NCBI RefSeq assembly: GCF_000876015.1
Contig: NZ_BBQM01000004.1
Location: 186,001 to 250,000 of the forward strand
DNA length: 64,000 nt
Reading direction: 5' to 3'
DNA from: Cupriavidus basilensis
GTDB lineage: Bacteria > Pseudomonadota > Gammaproteobacteria > Burkholderiales > Burkholderiaceae
Numbering within the stretch: the first letter of the stretch is position 1; each line of letters begins with the position of its first letter. The position numbers and the translations under genes were made by a program. The notes beneath the pieces are model-generated. The model was not told the DNA's origin. It did not search any database and saw only the letters and a program-made list of their open reading frames with translations. Positions 24,950 through 36,155 of this stretch are shown here, in pieces.

Positions 24950-24975
24950 TCACGCCCCCATCCGTACAGATTTAG

Positions 24976-26631
<1,656 letters not shown>

Positions 26632-26685
26632 ATCTGCCGGCCCGCCGCACAGGCAGCCTGCTCTACCCGCATTACCCGCAGTAGC

Positions 26686-26721
26686 AAAAACCCCCGCTGG
26701 CGCGAGCCGGCGGGGGTTTTT
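26686..26721 (+). terminator. Rho-independent terminator of groESL
   Basis: A GC-rich inverted repeat (CCCCCGCTGG / CCGGCGGGGG with one mismatch) is flanked by AAAAA on the left and TTTTT on the right. It lies 54 bp after the groEL stop and would work in both directions, also serving the convergent phosphoesterase gene. Confidence 0.9.
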
Positions 26722-26771
26722 GTCTTTGGCGGCGGTGTTTTACGCGGATTGGCCCGGACGCGCGCGGACGC

Positions 26772-27560
26772 TCAGATCTCCACCGTGAAGCACCAGTCGA
26801 AGGCCGGGTTCTCCGGCTCGCCGGTCTGGCGGCGCACGTAGCCGCGCGGGTTGCATACCACGCGCGCGCCGTCGAGCCGGTAGTCGAAGCCCGTGTGCGT
26901 ATGGCCGTGGACCCACAGGTCGGCCTGTGCGACCAGGTCCGGGCGGCGCGAGATGAAGCCGGCCGACACCACGTCGTGCGAATAGCGCGGGTCCAGGCTG
27001 CCGAGGTCGGGCGCGTGGTGCGTCACCACCACGGTCTTGCCGCCGAACGGCGCGGCGAGCTGTGCCGCCAGCCAGGCGCTGGCCGACTCGTGCAGCGCCA
27101 GCGCGTCGGCCGTGGTGAAGCGCCGCCGCTGGCCGTCGTCCCCGTCGGTCTCGATCAGGCGGTGGTCCACCATGCGGGCCGCGCAGGCCAGCATCGCCTC
27201 CTCGCGCCGGCCGGTGCCGAACAGCGCGTAGTCGCTCCACCAGGTCGTGCCGATCACGCGCACCCGCTCGCCGCCGGCGCCGTCGAAGTACGCCACCGCG
27301 CCGTTGAGCACATGCACGTTCGCCGAGGCCCGCGCGGCGTCGGTCATGGCGGCGTCGGCCGCGTCGAATGAGCTCTCGTAGTATTCGTGGTTGCCCGGCA
27401 CGTAGACCACCGGCTGGGCAAAGGCGCCGGCGGCCCAGTCCACGCCGGTGCGGCCGTTGGCGATGTCGCCGGCCAGCACCACCAGGTCGGCGGGGCAGGC
27501 GGGCATGGCTGCGGGGAAGTCGTGCTCGAGGTGCAGGTCGCTGAGGATGCGGATCTTCAT
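26772..27560 (-). CDS. Cytosolic calcineurin-like metallophosphoesterase
   Basis: The 262-residue phosphoesterase has the complete metal-binding set: LSDLHLE, LAGDIANG, PGNHEYYE, VVTHHAPD and HGHTHTGFDY. It has no signal peptide, unlike the Tat-exported phosphoesterase near the window start, and belongs to a different subfamily with TTWWSDYALFG in the middle. The substrate is unknown. The ATG at 27560 is preceded by GGAGACAGC. It stands alone between the groEL terminator and the methyltransferase gene. Confidence 0.85.
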   Translation of the reverse strand: MKIRILSDLHLEHDFPAAMPACPADLVVLAGDIANGRTGVDWAAGAFAQPVVYVPGNHEYYESSFDAADAAMTDAARASANVHVLNGAVAYFDGAGGERVRVIGTTWWSDYALFGTGRREEAMLACAARMVDHRLIETDGDDGQRRRFTTADALALHESASAWLAAQLAAPFGGKTVVVTHHAPDLGSLDPRYSHDVVSAGFISRRPDLVAQADLWVHGHTHTGFDYRLDGARVVCNPRGYVRRQTGEPENPAFDWCFTVEI

Positions 27561-27626
27561 GCTGTCTCCATGCCGTGCGCGCGCCGGGGCGGGGCGCGCG
27601 TATCCGCATGGATTCTTCAGAAAAGG

Positions 27627-27650
27627 GCGGCCGCGGTCAAGCGCGGCCGC
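27627..27650 (-). terminator. Hairpin downstream of the methyltransferase gene
   Basis: GCGGCCGCG and CGCGGCCGC form a perfect 9-bp stem around a 6-base loop. On the minus strand the stem is followed by CCCTTTTC, a weak U-run, 32 bp after the stop of the methyltransferase gene. It may end the Tad-locus transcript. Confidence 0.55.
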
Positions 27651-27681
27651 ATGCCGGGCCGGCCTGTTTGACGCGCCGCGC

Positions 27682-28362
27682 TCAGAAGACGCGGGGGATC
27701 ATGCGGGAGCGCACGTTGCGCTTGTAGCTGCGGTATGCGGGATCGTCGGACAGGAGCTTCTCCTCGCGGATGATCCGGATGCCCTGGAGCAGGAATTGCC
27801 CGGCAAACACCAGGAGGTTCTGCATGCCGAAATTGGCCAGCAGGAAGCCGATGTCGGTCACGAAGTAGCCGAGATAGATCGGGTGCCGCACGAACCGGTA
27901 GGCTCCCCTCGAGACGATGCCGCGGTTGGCCGGCAGTATGCCGAACGAATAGCGCAGCGACGCCTTTGCGAAGATCTGCCACCCCAGCCCGGCGATCTGG
28001 AGGCCGGCGCCGATCGCCTCCGGCACGACCCGCGTGCCGGGCGCGAGCTGGAAGGCGAGGAAATAGTAGGTGCCGGCAAGCGAGCACAGCACGGCAACGG
28101 GATTCCAGTCGCGCCGCGCCGGCGCGCGCACCACCAGCGACAGGCCGAGCGTCAGGCACTCCGCCACCACCATGAGCAGCAGCGTGACGCGGGTCGGGTC
28201 GGCCATCCACTGCTTGATCGCCGCGAAGGCGAACATCCCCAGCAGGAAGGCGGTGCTGCCCCGCAGGCAGGCTTCCAGTGCCGCGTCGCGAAGGCGCAGC
28301 AGCGGCGGCAGCGGGTCGCGCGCGAGCGCGCGTGCGAGTGGGATGGACTTGCTGTCGATCAT
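27682..28362 (-). CDS. ICMT-like membrane methyltransferase family protein
   Basis: The 226-residue integral membrane protein has about five hydrophobic segments and the C-terminal ICMT/PEMT signature: GAYRFVRHPIYLGYFVTDIG and EEKLLSDDPAYRSYKRNVR. Family members transfer methyl groups from S-adenosylmethionine to isoprenylcysteine, lipids or unknown acceptors; bacterial substrates are mostly undefined. It starts 57 bp after tadG and is on the same strand, so it may be transcribed with the Tad locus, though it is not a usual Tad component. Confidence 0.75.
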   Translation of the reverse strand: MIDSKSIPLARALARDPLPPLLRLRDAALEACLRGSTAFLLGMFAFAAIKQWMADPTRVTLLLMVVAECLTLGLSLVVRAPARRDWNPVAVLCSLAGTYYFLAFQLAPGTRVVPEAIGAGLQIAGLGWQIFAKASLRYSFGILPANRGIVSRGAYRFVRHPIYLGYFVTDIGFLLANFGMQNLLVFAGQFLLQGIRIIREEKLLSDDPAYRSYKRNVRSRMIPRVF

Positions 28363-28419
28363 GATGCCTCCGGCGTGTCGTGTGTGCTTCGGTGCGCGTC
28401 GATGCGCGCTGTGTGCTGC

Positions 28420-29883
28420 CTATCTGGAGATCCGCAGGATCTCCGACGCCAGTTTCGAGAAGCAGGGCTTCAGGTTGTCGATGGTCTTGGCGTAGCAGTA
28501 CACGCCGGAGGTCTGGTTCTTGTTGTAGAGCGGCGCGTCGGTGGTGTTGGCCATGTTCTTGAGCAGGCCCTCGTCGAAGCCGCCGTTGCCGTCCAGCCCG
28601 AGCGTGAAGATGTAGACGTTGTTGTCGCGCAGGTAGGAGGCCATTTCGATGGGCACGTTGGTGGCCGCGTAGTAGACGTTCTGCGCCGAATAGGCCGACG
28701 TGACGGTGTACGGCACGCTGGTGGGGTAGATCGCGTATTGCTGGTCGGCGGCGTTGTGCGCGTTGTACCACTGCGGCATCGCCATCGGCTGCGTCACCGT
28801 CGTCGTCACCGTGCCGTTGCGGCGGCCGTTGTTGGTGTCGCCGGTGGTGGTGGTCGTGCTGAGGCTGGCGCAGGCGCCGGACATCCTGGTGTTCTGCTGC
28901 GAGATGACGTAGAACCCGCTGAGGCTGCTGCCGGGCGAGGTGGCCGTGATGCCGCCCGCGCATACCGTGTTGGTGGGCACCGGCGCGCTGGTCGTGGTGG
29001 TGGTCGTGCAGTTGCGGTTGCAGTTGGTGGTGACGGCGGTGGTCGTGACCGTGCCCATCTTGTAGCTGGCCGACAGCGTGTTGGGCTGGCCGTCGGAGAA
29101 GAACACCACCACGCGCAGGCTGGAGCGGTTGCTGGTGATGCTGTCGAGCTGCGCGCGCGCCTGGTAGAGCGCCTCGGCGTAGTTGGTGTTGCCGCCGTTG
29201 GCCAGATTGCTGATGGTGTTCTGCATGTTGGGGCGGTTGAAGCCCCGGGTGGTGGTGCTGATCGGGATGTCGGACAGGCCGCCCGAGGCGAAATGCACGA
29301 GTCCGACGCGGTCCGACGACGGGCTGAACTGGTCGAGGAAGCTGTTGGCGTTGGACTTGACCGTGCTCCACACGGGCGACATCGAACCAGACGCGTCGAT
29401 CACGAAGATCAGGTCGAGATCCCGGCGGATCGACTGGGCCGTCGCGGCGACCGCCACGTTGTTGAAGCCGAGCACCTTCATCAGCGTGAGCGGCATGGTG
29501 GCCGACGCCGAGACGTTGATGGTGACCGCGCCCGAGGTCGGGGTGTCGAACAGCACGCTCGGCGTGGCCATCGCCGGCACGGCCTGCAGGTAGCCGCTCG
29601 GGAAGTTGGCGTCGAAGAAATCCTGCGCCGCCTGCCGCGCCGCGGCCGCCTGGTCGGACTGCGTGGTGCCGTTGGTGACGGCGCGGGCCGCCGCGACCGC
29701 GGCGGAGTCCACCGCGGCGTTGAGCTTGGCCTTGGTCACGTAGGCCATGCCCGCGTCGACCGCGAGCCCGGCCGCGCCGAGCAGGCCGATCATCGTCATG
29801 GCGGCGATCAGGGTGATCTGGCCGCGCTGCCTGCCGGTGCCCGGCGCGCGCGCGGTTCGCAGTGTCGTTGCGGGGCTTCTCAT
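28420..29883 (-). CDS. tadG: TadG-like pseudopilin with von Willebrand factor A domain
   Basis: This is a 487-residue protein with the N-terminal TadE/G pattern: RGQITLIAAMTMIGLLGAAG, a pilin-like membrane helix after a short basic leader. A vWA domain follows, with the metal site DASGSM at about residues 160-165 and ending near the SDGQPN motif. It is interrupted by a Thr-rich stretch with paired Cys, and two Cys near the C-terminus could form a disulfide. TadG proteins are thought to anchor or initiate the Flp pilus at the envelope. It is the last core gene of the Tad locus, 34 bp after tadF. Confidence 0.85.
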   Translation of the reverse strand: MRSPATTLRTARAPGTGRQRGQITLIAAMTMIGLLGAAGLAVDAGMAYVTKAKLNAAVDSAAVAAARAVTNGTTQSDQAAAARQAAQDFFDANFPSGYLQAVPAMATPSVLFDTPTSGAVTINVSASATMPLTLMKVLGFNNVAVAATAQSIRRDLDLIFVIDASGSMSPVWSTVKSNANSFLDQFSPSSDRVGLVHFASGGLSDIPISTTTRGFNRPNMQNTISNLANGGNTNYAEALYQARAQLDSITSNRSSLRVVVFFSDGQPNTLSASYKMGTVTTTAVTTNCNRNCTTTTTTSAPVPTNTVCAGGITATSPGSSLSGFYVISQQNTRMSGACASLSTTTTTGDTNNGRRNGTVTTTVTQPMAMPQWYNAHNAADQQYAIYPTSVPYTVTSAYSAQNVYYAATNVPIEMASYLRDNNVYIFTLGLDGNGGFDEGLLKNMANTTDAPLYNKNQTSGVYCYAKTIDNLKPCFSKLASEILRISR

Positions 29884-29917
29884 GGCGGCTCCTTGCGTCG
29901 TGGTCTCGCGGCGGCAG

Positions 29918-30556
29918 TCAGAATGACGTGACCGAATACAGGTTGGGGCCGATGTCCGGCATCCTGAGCAATCCGATGGTCAGCCCCTTGAACAGCATGT
30001 CGAAGTTGTAGTAGGACTCGACCACGTAGGCGATCTGGCCGTCGGTGAGAAGGCCCGTCATGGCGTTCGCGGTGGGCGACGTGCTGCCGCCGGCGGGCAT
30101 GCCGCCGCAGCTGCCGTCGTTCTGCCACTGGCCGGTGCCGCCGCCGCAATTCCACACCTTGCTGTCCGGCGCCGAGCCGCCGAGCGACCAGCCCCCGGCC
30201 CAGCGGTACTGCTCGAGCACGATGTTGCGCACGGCGCAGTTCGAGCCGCTCTTGTTGCACTCGTTGTCGCCCATGATCTTGGTGATGTAGATCATGCCGC
30301 GCTGGCTCATCTTCAGCGGCGGCGTGGTCTGCGCCAGCGCGACCATGATGTCCTGCGGCGTATAGGAGGCGCTGCGCGAGGCGAGGCTGGCGCCCTCGCG
30401 CGTCAGGTTGACGAGGATCAGGTTGGCCTGGATGGCGCGCGCGAAGTCGATCACCGGCAGCGTGAGGAAGATGAAGATCGGCAGCAGGATGGCGAACTCG
30501 ATGCTGGCGATGCCGCGCGCGGCGCGCCTGCGCGGAAGGGGGCGGATGCGGTTCAT
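29918..30556 (-). CDS. tadF: TadE/TadF-like minor pseudopilin
   Basis: The 212-residue protein starts with a basic leader and the TadE-family helix RGIASIEFAILLPIFIFLT, including the conserved Glu of pilin-like N-termini. It then has a periplasmic part with four Cys (NECNKSGSNC, WNCGGG, GSCGG). It should be processed by the Tad prepilin peptidase and join the Flp pilus as a minor subunit. The start shares one base with the tadE stop (TGATG), so translation is coupled. Assignment as TadF rests on position; E and F types are similar in sequence. Confidence 0.8.
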   Translation of the reverse strand: MNRIRPLPRRRAARGIASIEFAILLPIFIFLTLPVIDFARAIQANLILVNLTREGASLASRSASYTPQDIMVALAQTTPPLKMSQRGMIYITKIMGDNECNKSGSNCAVRNIVLEQYRWAGGWSLGGSAPDSKVWNCGGGTGQWQNDGSCGGMPAGGSTSPTANAMTGLLTDGQIAYVVESYYNFDMLFKGLTIGLLRMPDIGPNLYSVTSF

Positions 30557-31035
30557 CAGAAGGCCTCGTTGCGCATGGTGGCGGCCACGCTGAACGTGTA
30601 CTTGCCGCCCGTGGAGGAGAAGAACGCGGCCACCATCGGCGTGACCAGCGGCCAGGCGCAGTTGACCTGGATCACCACGAGGTCGCCCGCGCCGCCGAAC
30701 ATCGTGTTGCCGCTGGCCTGCGAGCTGCCGTTGACCCAGGTGGTCACAGTCGCGTTCGACATGTCGTAGATGCCCAGCGAGGCGTCGTGGATCCTGGCCA
30801 GCACGGCCTGGTAGCGCTGCTGGGCGGCGTTGGCCGGATCGAGGGTGTTCTGGCCGGTGATGGCGAAGCGCGCGCCCTCGCGCACGGCGTTCTGCATGGC
30901 GAGGTTGGCGAACATCATCATGCTGAAGTCGATGATGGAGAAGAACACCAGGAAGAACACGGGCGCCACCAGCGCGAATTCGACGGCGCTGGCGCCGCGC
31001 TGGCGCAGCCGCCCGAAGATGGCCGAAGGTTGCAT
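30556..31035 (-). CDS. tadE: TadE minor pseudopilin
   Basis: The 159-residue protein has the TadE signature QRGASAVEFALVAPVFFLVF at residues 12-31: a processing site, Glu at position 5 of the predicted mature chain, and a hydrophobic helix. It is predicted to be cleaved by TadV and assembled with Flp as a minor pilin. The remainder is a small periplasmic domain without known motifs. It sits between tadC (69 bp) and tadF (1-bp overlap). Confidence 0.85.
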   Translation of the reverse strand: MQPSAIFGRLRQRGASAVEFALVAPVFFLVFFSIIDFSMMMFANLAMQNAVREGARFAITGQNTLDPANAAQQRYQAVLARIHDASLGIYDMSNATVTTWVNGSSQASGNTMFGGAGDLVVIQVNCAWPLVTPMVAAFFSSTGGKYTFSVAATMRNEAF

Positions 31036-31104
31036 GGTAGGTCCTCCTGTCCTGGGTTGTGCCCGCCTGGCGCGCCCGCTGTGTCGCCGCGCGGCCTGGG
31101 TTGC

Positions 31105-32061
31105 CTATTGGTTGTTGCCCATCATGAACGGGATCAGCGAGCGGTAGAACTGGATGGCCGGCGAGCCGAGCAGCACCACGAACAGCGACGGCAGGATGAA
31201 CAGCGTCAGCGGAAACAGCAGCTTGACGGCAATCTTGGCCGCGCATTCCTCGGCGCGCTGGCGCCGCTTGGTGCGCAGCGTGTCGGCATGCACGCGCAGC
31301 GAGTCGGCCACGCTGGTGCCGAAGCGGTCGGCCTGGATCAGCATGCTGACCAGCATGTCGATGTCCTCCACGCCGGTGCGCAGCGCGAAGTTGCGCAGGG
31401 CCTTTTCGCGCGACAGGCCGGCGCGCAGTTCCAGCACCAGCAGCTCGAGCTCTTCGCCGAGCGCGCTGTTCTCGCCGCGGAATTCCTCGACGACCTTGAG
31501 CAGCGCGGCGTCGAGCGCCAGCCCGGCCTCGACGCAGACCGTGATCAGGTCGAGCGTGTCGGGGAACGCTTCGAAGATCGCCTGCTTGCGCACGCGGATG
31601 CGCCGGCGCAGGACCAGGTCCGGCAGGTAGAAGCCGGCGATGGCGGCGGCCAGCAGCGCCGCCGGCAGCAGGCGCGGGTTGTCCTCGCTGACCACGCCGC
31701 GCGTGAGCAGCAGCACCAGCAGCGGGAATGCCACCGCCAGCACGGTCTTGGCGGCGAAGTAGACCGCGATCGCCGACGGGCTGCGCCAGCCCGCATTCAT
31801 GAAACGGATGCGGATGGTGGAGGATTCCCAGCCTTCCTTGGGCAGGGCGAGCCTGGCCAGCGGCCTGGACAGCCGTTCCAGCTTGCGCATCCAGTCGTCC
31901 TGGAGCACCGAGGGCACGCTGTCCGCGCCCGCGGCCGACTTGCTCACCTGCGAGATGCGGCGCCGCAGGATGTCGGGCTGGAACAGCATCATGGCGGCCA
32001 GCGTCACGCCGAACGCCACCACGAAGGCGAGGATCAGGATCAGGATTTGCTCGATTGGCAT
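31105..32061 (-). CDS. tadC: Tad inner-membrane platform protein TadC
   Basis: The 318-residue integral membrane protein belongs to the T2SSF/GspF family. The F domain is seen in FPDTLDLITVCVEAGLALD and KALRNFALRTGVEDIDMLVS, between membrane helices at the N-terminus (ILILILAFVVAFGVTLAAMM) and C-terminus (LLFPLTLFILPSLFVVLL). With TadB it forms the platform on which the TadA ATPase works. It lies 31 bp after tadB. Confidence 0.9.
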   Translation of the reverse strand: MPIEQILILILAFVVAFGVTLAAMMLFQPDILRRRISQVSKSAAGADSVPSVLQDDWMRKLERLSRPLARLALPKEGWESSTIRIRFMNAGWRSPSAIAVYFAAKTVLAVAFPLLVLLLTRGVVSEDNPRLLPAALLAAAIAGFYLPDLVLRRRIRVRKQAIFEAFPDTLDLITVCVEAGLALDAALLKVVEEFRGENSALGEELELLVLELRAGLSREKALRNFALRTGVEDIDMLVSMLIQADRFGTSVADSLRVHADTLRTKRRQRAEECAAKIAVKLLFPLTLFILPSLFVVLLGSPAIQFYRSLIPFMMGNNQ

Positions 32062-32092
32062 GATGTGTCTCTCCCGGTTCTTCTGGCGGCGG

Positions 32093-33067
32093 CTACATGT
32101 GGATGCGCACGATCTTGCGCATCCACAGCAGGCCCAGCAGCATCAGCAGCACGGCATATCCCACGATCCACGGCCCGATGGGATCGTTGGCGAGCGGATC
32201 CAGGAACGTGGGGTTGAGCAGGTACATGGCCCCGGCCAGCGCGAACGGCAGCACGGCCAGGATGATTCCGGAGAAGCGCCCTTCGGCCGAGAGCACCCGC
32301 ACCTGCCCCAGCAGCTTCATGCGCTCGCGGATGATGCGGGCGACGTTGCCGAGAATCTCCGCCAGGTTGCCGCCGGACTCGCGCTGGATCAGCACGGCGA
32401 TCACCAGGTAGCGCAGGTCCGGCAGCGGGGCGCGCGCGGCCATGTTGTTGAGCGCGTCGTGCATGGACGCGCCGAAGTTCAGCTCGTCGAAGGTCAGGCG
32501 GAACTCCGCGCCCAGCGGATCGGGCAGCTCGTCGCCGGCCATGTCCAGCGCGCTGGAGAAAGAGTGCCCGGCGCGCAGCGCGCGGCTGATCAGGTCGGCG
32601 CCTTCCGGAAGCTGCGTCTCGATCAGCTGGAGGCGGCGACTGCGGCGCCGGAGCACAAACCAGAGCGGCGCCGCCGTCGAGCACAGGGCGGCGATGCCCA
32701 CCGCCGGGGCGGGAAGGCCCATCAGCATGCCGAACGCGCAGATCGCCAGCGCGGGCAGCAGGTTGAAGCAGAGAAACGTCGACACCGTCCAGTTGAGCCC
32801 CGACTGCATCAGCAGCCGGTCGAGCGCGTGGATGCGCGGCAGCAGGCGCAGCAGGCTGGCGAACGACGCCGAGCTGCTCAGGGCGCGCTCCTTCATGATG
32901 GACGACGACTGCTCCTGCCAGCCGGCCTGGACCGCCGCGCGCACGCGGCGCCCCAGGCGCCGCGCGCCGGCGCTGTGCTTGCTCTGCCACCACTGGTAGC
33001 CGGCCACCACCGCCAGCACGATGGCGATGAAGAGCGAGAGGCCGAAGGCCGCGAAGGTCTGGTTCAT
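32093..33067 (-). CDS. tadB: Tad inner-membrane platform protein TadB
   Basis: The 324-residue T2SSF-family membrane protein has the central motif [20 protein letters not shown] and the following [20 protein letters not shown], with terminal membrane helices. It pairs with TadC as the rotating platform of the Flp pilus machine. Gene order tadA-tadB-tadC with 31-bp gaps is canonical. Confidence 0.9.
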   Translation of the reverse strand: MNQTFAAFGLSLFIAIVLAVVAGYQWWQSKHSAGARRLGRRVRAAVQAGWQEQSSSIMKERALSSSASFASLLRLLPRIHALDRLLMQSGLNWTVSTFLCFNLLPALAICAFGMLMGLPAPAVGIAALCSTAAPLWFVLRRRSRRLQLIETQLPEGADLISRALRAGHSFSSALDMAGDELPDPLGAEFRLTFDELNFGASMHDALNNMAARAPLPDLRYLVIAVLIQRESGGNLAEILGNVARIIRERMKLLGQVRVLSAEGRFSGIILAVLPFALAGAMYLLNPTFLDPLANDPIGPWIVGYAVLLMLLGLLWMRKIVRIHM

Positions 33068-33098
33068 GGCGTGATCTCCTGGACGGTGCGCGCGCGGC

Positions 33099-34454
33099 TC
33101 ATACCTCGAAGCGCATCGAGGGCTCGAACAGCCGTTCCGGCACGTTCACGCCAAAGGCCTGCAGGCGCTCGCAGAAGTGCGGCCGCACGCCGGTGGCGCA
33201 GAAGTGCCCCTTCACGCGGCCCTCGGCGTCCACGCCGGTGCGCTTGAAGGTGAAGATCTCCTGCATGTTGACCACGTCGCTCTCCATGCCGGTGATCTCC
33301 TGCACGCTCATCAGCTTGCGGCGGCCGTCGGTCAGGCGCGAGACCTGCAGCATCACGGTGATGGCCGAGGTGATCTGCTGGCGCATGGTGCGCGGCGGCA
33401 GCGACAGGCCCGCCATGCTGATCATGTTCTCGAGCCGGGTCAGCGCGTCGCGCGGGGTGTTGGCGTGGATGGTGGCGAGCGAGCCTTCGTGGCCGGTGTT
33501 CATCGCGTGCAGCATGTCGAGCGCCTCGGCGCCGCGCACTTCGCCGAGGATGATGCGGTCGGGGCGCATGCGCAGCGCGTTCTTCACCAGCGCGCGCTGG
33601 GTGATCTCGCCGCGGCCTTCGATGTTGGGCGGGCGCGTCTCCAGGCGCAGCACGTGGTTCTGCCGCATCTGGAGTTCGGCCGCGTCCTCGATGGTGACGA
33701 TGCGCTCGCTGGCCGGGATGAAGCCCGACAGGATGTTGAGCATGGTGGTCTTGCCGCTGCCGGTGCCGCCCGAGATCAGGATGTTCAGCTTGGCCTTGAC
33801 CATCGCCTCGATCAGCTGCGCCATCGGCGGCGTGAGCGTCTGCAGCTCCACCAGGTCCTTGACCATCAGCGGATTGACCGAGAAGCGCCGGATCGAGAGC
33901 AGCGGGCCGTCCACCGCCGAGGGCGGGATGATGGCGTTGACGCGCGAGCCGTCGGGCAGGCGCGCGTCCACCATCGGGCTCGATTCGTCGATGCGCCGGC
34001 CCACGCGCGACACCATCTTGTCGATGACCTTCATCAGGTGCGCGTCGTCGCGGAAGGTCACGTCGGTCAGCTCGAGCTTGCCGCGCCGCTCCACGTAGAC
34101 CTGCCTGAAGGTGTTGACCAGGATGTCGGAGACGGTCGGGTCGGTCAGCAGCGGCTCGAGCGGGCCGAAGCCGAGCATCTCGTCGCGCACGTCCGACACC
34201 AGGCGCTTGCGCTCGCTCTCGTTGATCGGGATGTTGCGCTCGTCGATGATGCGCTCGACCAGCAGGGCCAGCTCGCGGCGCACCTGGTCGGGCGCGAGGC
34301 GCTGCAGTTTTTCCAGTTCCACGCGCTCGATGATGGCTTCGTGGATTTCCATCTTGAGCTGCTGGTAGGCGGCGTTCGCGGTGGGGGCGGCGGGGCCGAC
34401 GCGCTCGGCCACCGTTTCGCCGGCCTTCTCGTAGAGTTGTTCGCGCAGTGACAT
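33099..34454 (-). CDS. tadA: Tad pilus assembly ATPase TadA/CpaF
   Basis: The 451-residue secretion ATPase energises Flp pilus extension. The Walker A motif [13 protein letters not shown] is at about residues 225-237, the Asp box with [11 protein letters not shown] follows, and Walker B is [15 protein letters not shown]. The His box is [17 protein letters not shown]. An N-terminal domain of about 80 residues is typical of CpaF. It acts at the cytoplasmic face with TadB and TadC. It starts 67 bp after tadZ. Confidence 0.93.
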   Translation of the reverse strand: MSLREQLYEKAGETVAERVGPAAPTANAAYQQLKMEIHEAIIERVELEKLQRLAPDQVRRELALLVERIIDERNIPINESERKRLVSDVRDEMLGFGPLEPLLTDPTVSDILVNTFRQVYVERRGKLELTDVTFRDDAHLMKVIDKMVSRVGRRIDESSPMVDARLPDGSRVNAIIPPSAVDGPLLSIRRFSVNPLMVKDLVELQTLTPPMAQLIEAMVKAKLNILISGGTGSGKTTMLNILSGFIPASERIVTIEDAAELQMRQNHVLRLETRPPNIEGRGEITQRALVKNALRMRPDRIILGEVRGAEALDMLHAMNTGHEGSLATIHANTPRDALTRLENMISMAGLSLPPRTMRQQITSAITVMLQVSRLTDGRRKLMSVQEITGMESDVVNMQEIFTFKRTGVDAEGRVKGHFCATGVRPHFCERLQAFGVNVPERLFEPSMRFEV

Positions 34455-34521
34455 CTCGTTTCTCCGTGGCGCGTCGCGCGCCGGTATCTGGGTTGCCGGG
34501 GCGGCCGTCGCCGCGATCCGT

Positions 34522-35733
34522 TCAGGCGTGCCGCTCCACCGGCATGGCCTGCCCGGCGCGTTCCCTGCCGTGGCCGAGCAGCTTGCGCAGCAGGCCGTCC
34601 TCCTGCTTCGCGGTGTCCGGGAACACCGTGTCCACCATCTGCGCCAGCGCGCGCGCGATCGGGCTGCGCTCGGCGAGCTGCAGCACCGGCACGCCCTGGT
34701 TGCTGGCGTCGCGGGCCGGTTTGAGGTCGGACGGCAGGATGTGCGCGACCTTGCCGCCCAGCGTTTCTTCCAGCGTGCGCACGCTCACCGGCGAGTGCTT
34801 CTCGAACTCGTTGATCACCAGGTGCAGGCGGTCGGCGGGGTAGCCCAGCGAGCGGAAGATCTCCATCAGGCCGCGGCCCGCGCGCAGGTAGGGCAGGCTC
34901 AGCTGCAGCACCGGGTAGATGGTGTCGCTGTGGTCCAGCACCATGATCGAGGACGGGTTGATGTCCTGGCCGATGTCGAAGAGGATCACGTCGTAGGCCG
35001 GGCGCACCAGGTCGAGGATGTTTTCCAGGTGGGCGGACTTGATGTCGCCCGCCTTGACCGGATCGCCCGCGCCGGCGATCACGTCGAAGTTCGGGTGCGC
35101 ATGCGTGATGCAGGCATCGAGCAGCGCCAGGTCGAGGCGCTCGACCTGCTGGCAGATGTCCGCGAGCGTGGCCGGCGGCGCCTTGTCCGTGACCAGGAAG
35201 GCGCCGTCGCCGAACTGCTGCACCAGGTCCACCAGCAGCACGCGCTTGCCGCGCCGGGCGGCGATGGCGTAGCCGAAGTTGGCGGCGACGAAGGTGGTGC
35301 CGCTGCCGCCCTTGCAGGAGGCAAAGGTGAAGGTGCGCGCCTCGGCGTGGCTGCCGTTGAGCGGCTTGACCGCGAGCCGCTCCAGTTCCCCGTTGAACTC
35401 GCGCGGGTCCAGCGGCCAGCGCAGCACGCTGCGGATGCCCATGCGCATGGCGCGCATCAGCAGCTCGGCCGACGGCGACGGCGTGACCAGGATGCAGGGC
35501 ACGTCGCCGGGCTCCGGGAAGCGCTGGCGCAGGCGTTCCAGCACGTCGGCGCTGAAGTCGTCGGCCTGCAGGATCAGGAAGTCGGAGGGATGGATCAGCC
35601 CGGCCATGCCGAGTGCCTTCTCCGGGTCGGCGCAGACCAGCTGCAACTGCCTTTGCGTGGCGGCCTGGCCGGCCATCGAAGACATCTGCCGGGCCCGCGC
35701 CTCGTCGGCCGAGACCAGAATGAGCTTTGCCAT
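34522..35733 (-). CDS. tadZ: Tad localization protein TadZ/CpaE
   Basis: The 403-residue protein joins an atypical receiver-like N-terminal domain ([33 protein letters not shown]) to a MinD/ParA-like ATPase domain. The latter has the deviant Walker A motif [15 protein letters not shown] at about residue 140. TadZ/CpaE proteins place the Tad machine in the cell. Two starts are possible, GTG 35736 and ATG 35733; I chose the ATG, eight bases after GGGAG. Confidence 0.85.
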   Translation of the reverse strand: MAKLILVSADEARARQMSSMAGQAATQRQLQLVCADPEKALGMAGLIHPSDFLILQADDFSADVLERLRQRFPEPGDVPCILVTPSPSAELLMRAMRMGIRSVLRWPLDPREFNGELERLAVKPLNGSHAEARTFTFASCKGGSGTTFVAANFGYAIAARRGKRVLLVDLVQQFGDGAFLVTDKAPPATLADICQQVERLDLALLDACITHAHPNFDVIAGAGDPVKAGDIKSAHLENILDLVRPAYDVILFDIGQDINPSSIMVLDHSDTIYPVLQLSLPYLRAGRGLMEIFRSLGYPADRLHLVINEFEKHSPVSVRTLEETLGGKVAHILPSDLKPARDASNQGVPVLQLAERSPIARALAQMVDTVFPDTAKQEDGLLRKLLGHGRERAGQAMPVERHA

Positions 35734-35820
35734 CACTGTTTCTCCCAGATTGTGTTGTGCCTGGCGGCCCGCGGCGGCGTTGCAGCGGGCCGCCGCATGT
35801 CACCGCGTGCCGCCATCGGG

Positions 35821-36141
35821 TCAGGGCGCCGACGAAGCGGACGAAGTGCCGACGCCGATCGCGTACGCATTCGTGTCCGCGGGCGGATTGCGGAACGACG
35901 TGTTGTAGCGGTCCATCGCGAAGGTGGCGCTGCGCGCGTCGACGCCGGTGACGGGGTCCGCGTTCAGCGAGGCATCGGGATTGAGCGTCTGCATGGCGCG
36001 CACGATGCGCACGGCTTCGCCGAAGTGGGCGTCGTACACCGGCGTGGTGGTCATGCAGCCGGCCAGTCCGGCGGCCGCGCCCGCGGCGGCGGCGGCCAGG
36101 GCGAGCCGCGCGCAGCGGGCGGCGAGTGTGCGGATGTCCAT
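35821..36141 (-). CDS. Small lipoprotein in the CpaD position of the Tad locus
   Basis: The 106-residue product has a signal peptide with lipobox LAGC followed by MTTTPVYDAHFGEAVRIVRA and a short Asn/Ala-rich C-terminal part. It occupies the place of CpaD/RcpB, the outer-membrane partner of the secretin, but is much shorter and only weakly similar in its FGxAV stretch. I chose the ATG at 36141, preceded by AGGGGA; an in-frame ATG at 36159 overlaps the secretin stop. It probably assists the secretin as a pilotin-like lipoprotein. Confidence 0.65.
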   Translation of the reverse strand: MDIRTLAARCARLALAAAAAGAAAGLAGCMTTTPVYDAHFGEAVRIVRAMQTLNPDASLNADPVTGVDARSATFAMDRYNTSFRNPPADTNAYAIGVGTSSASSAP

Positions 36142-36155
36142 GATGTTTCCCCTGT

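Noticed and set aside
27448..29931. 827-codon plus-strand frame across tadG and the methyltransferase gene
   Set aside because: It is antisense to two genes with clear motifs (vWA DASGSM, RHPIYLGY) and has a low-complexity His/Arg/Gly composition.
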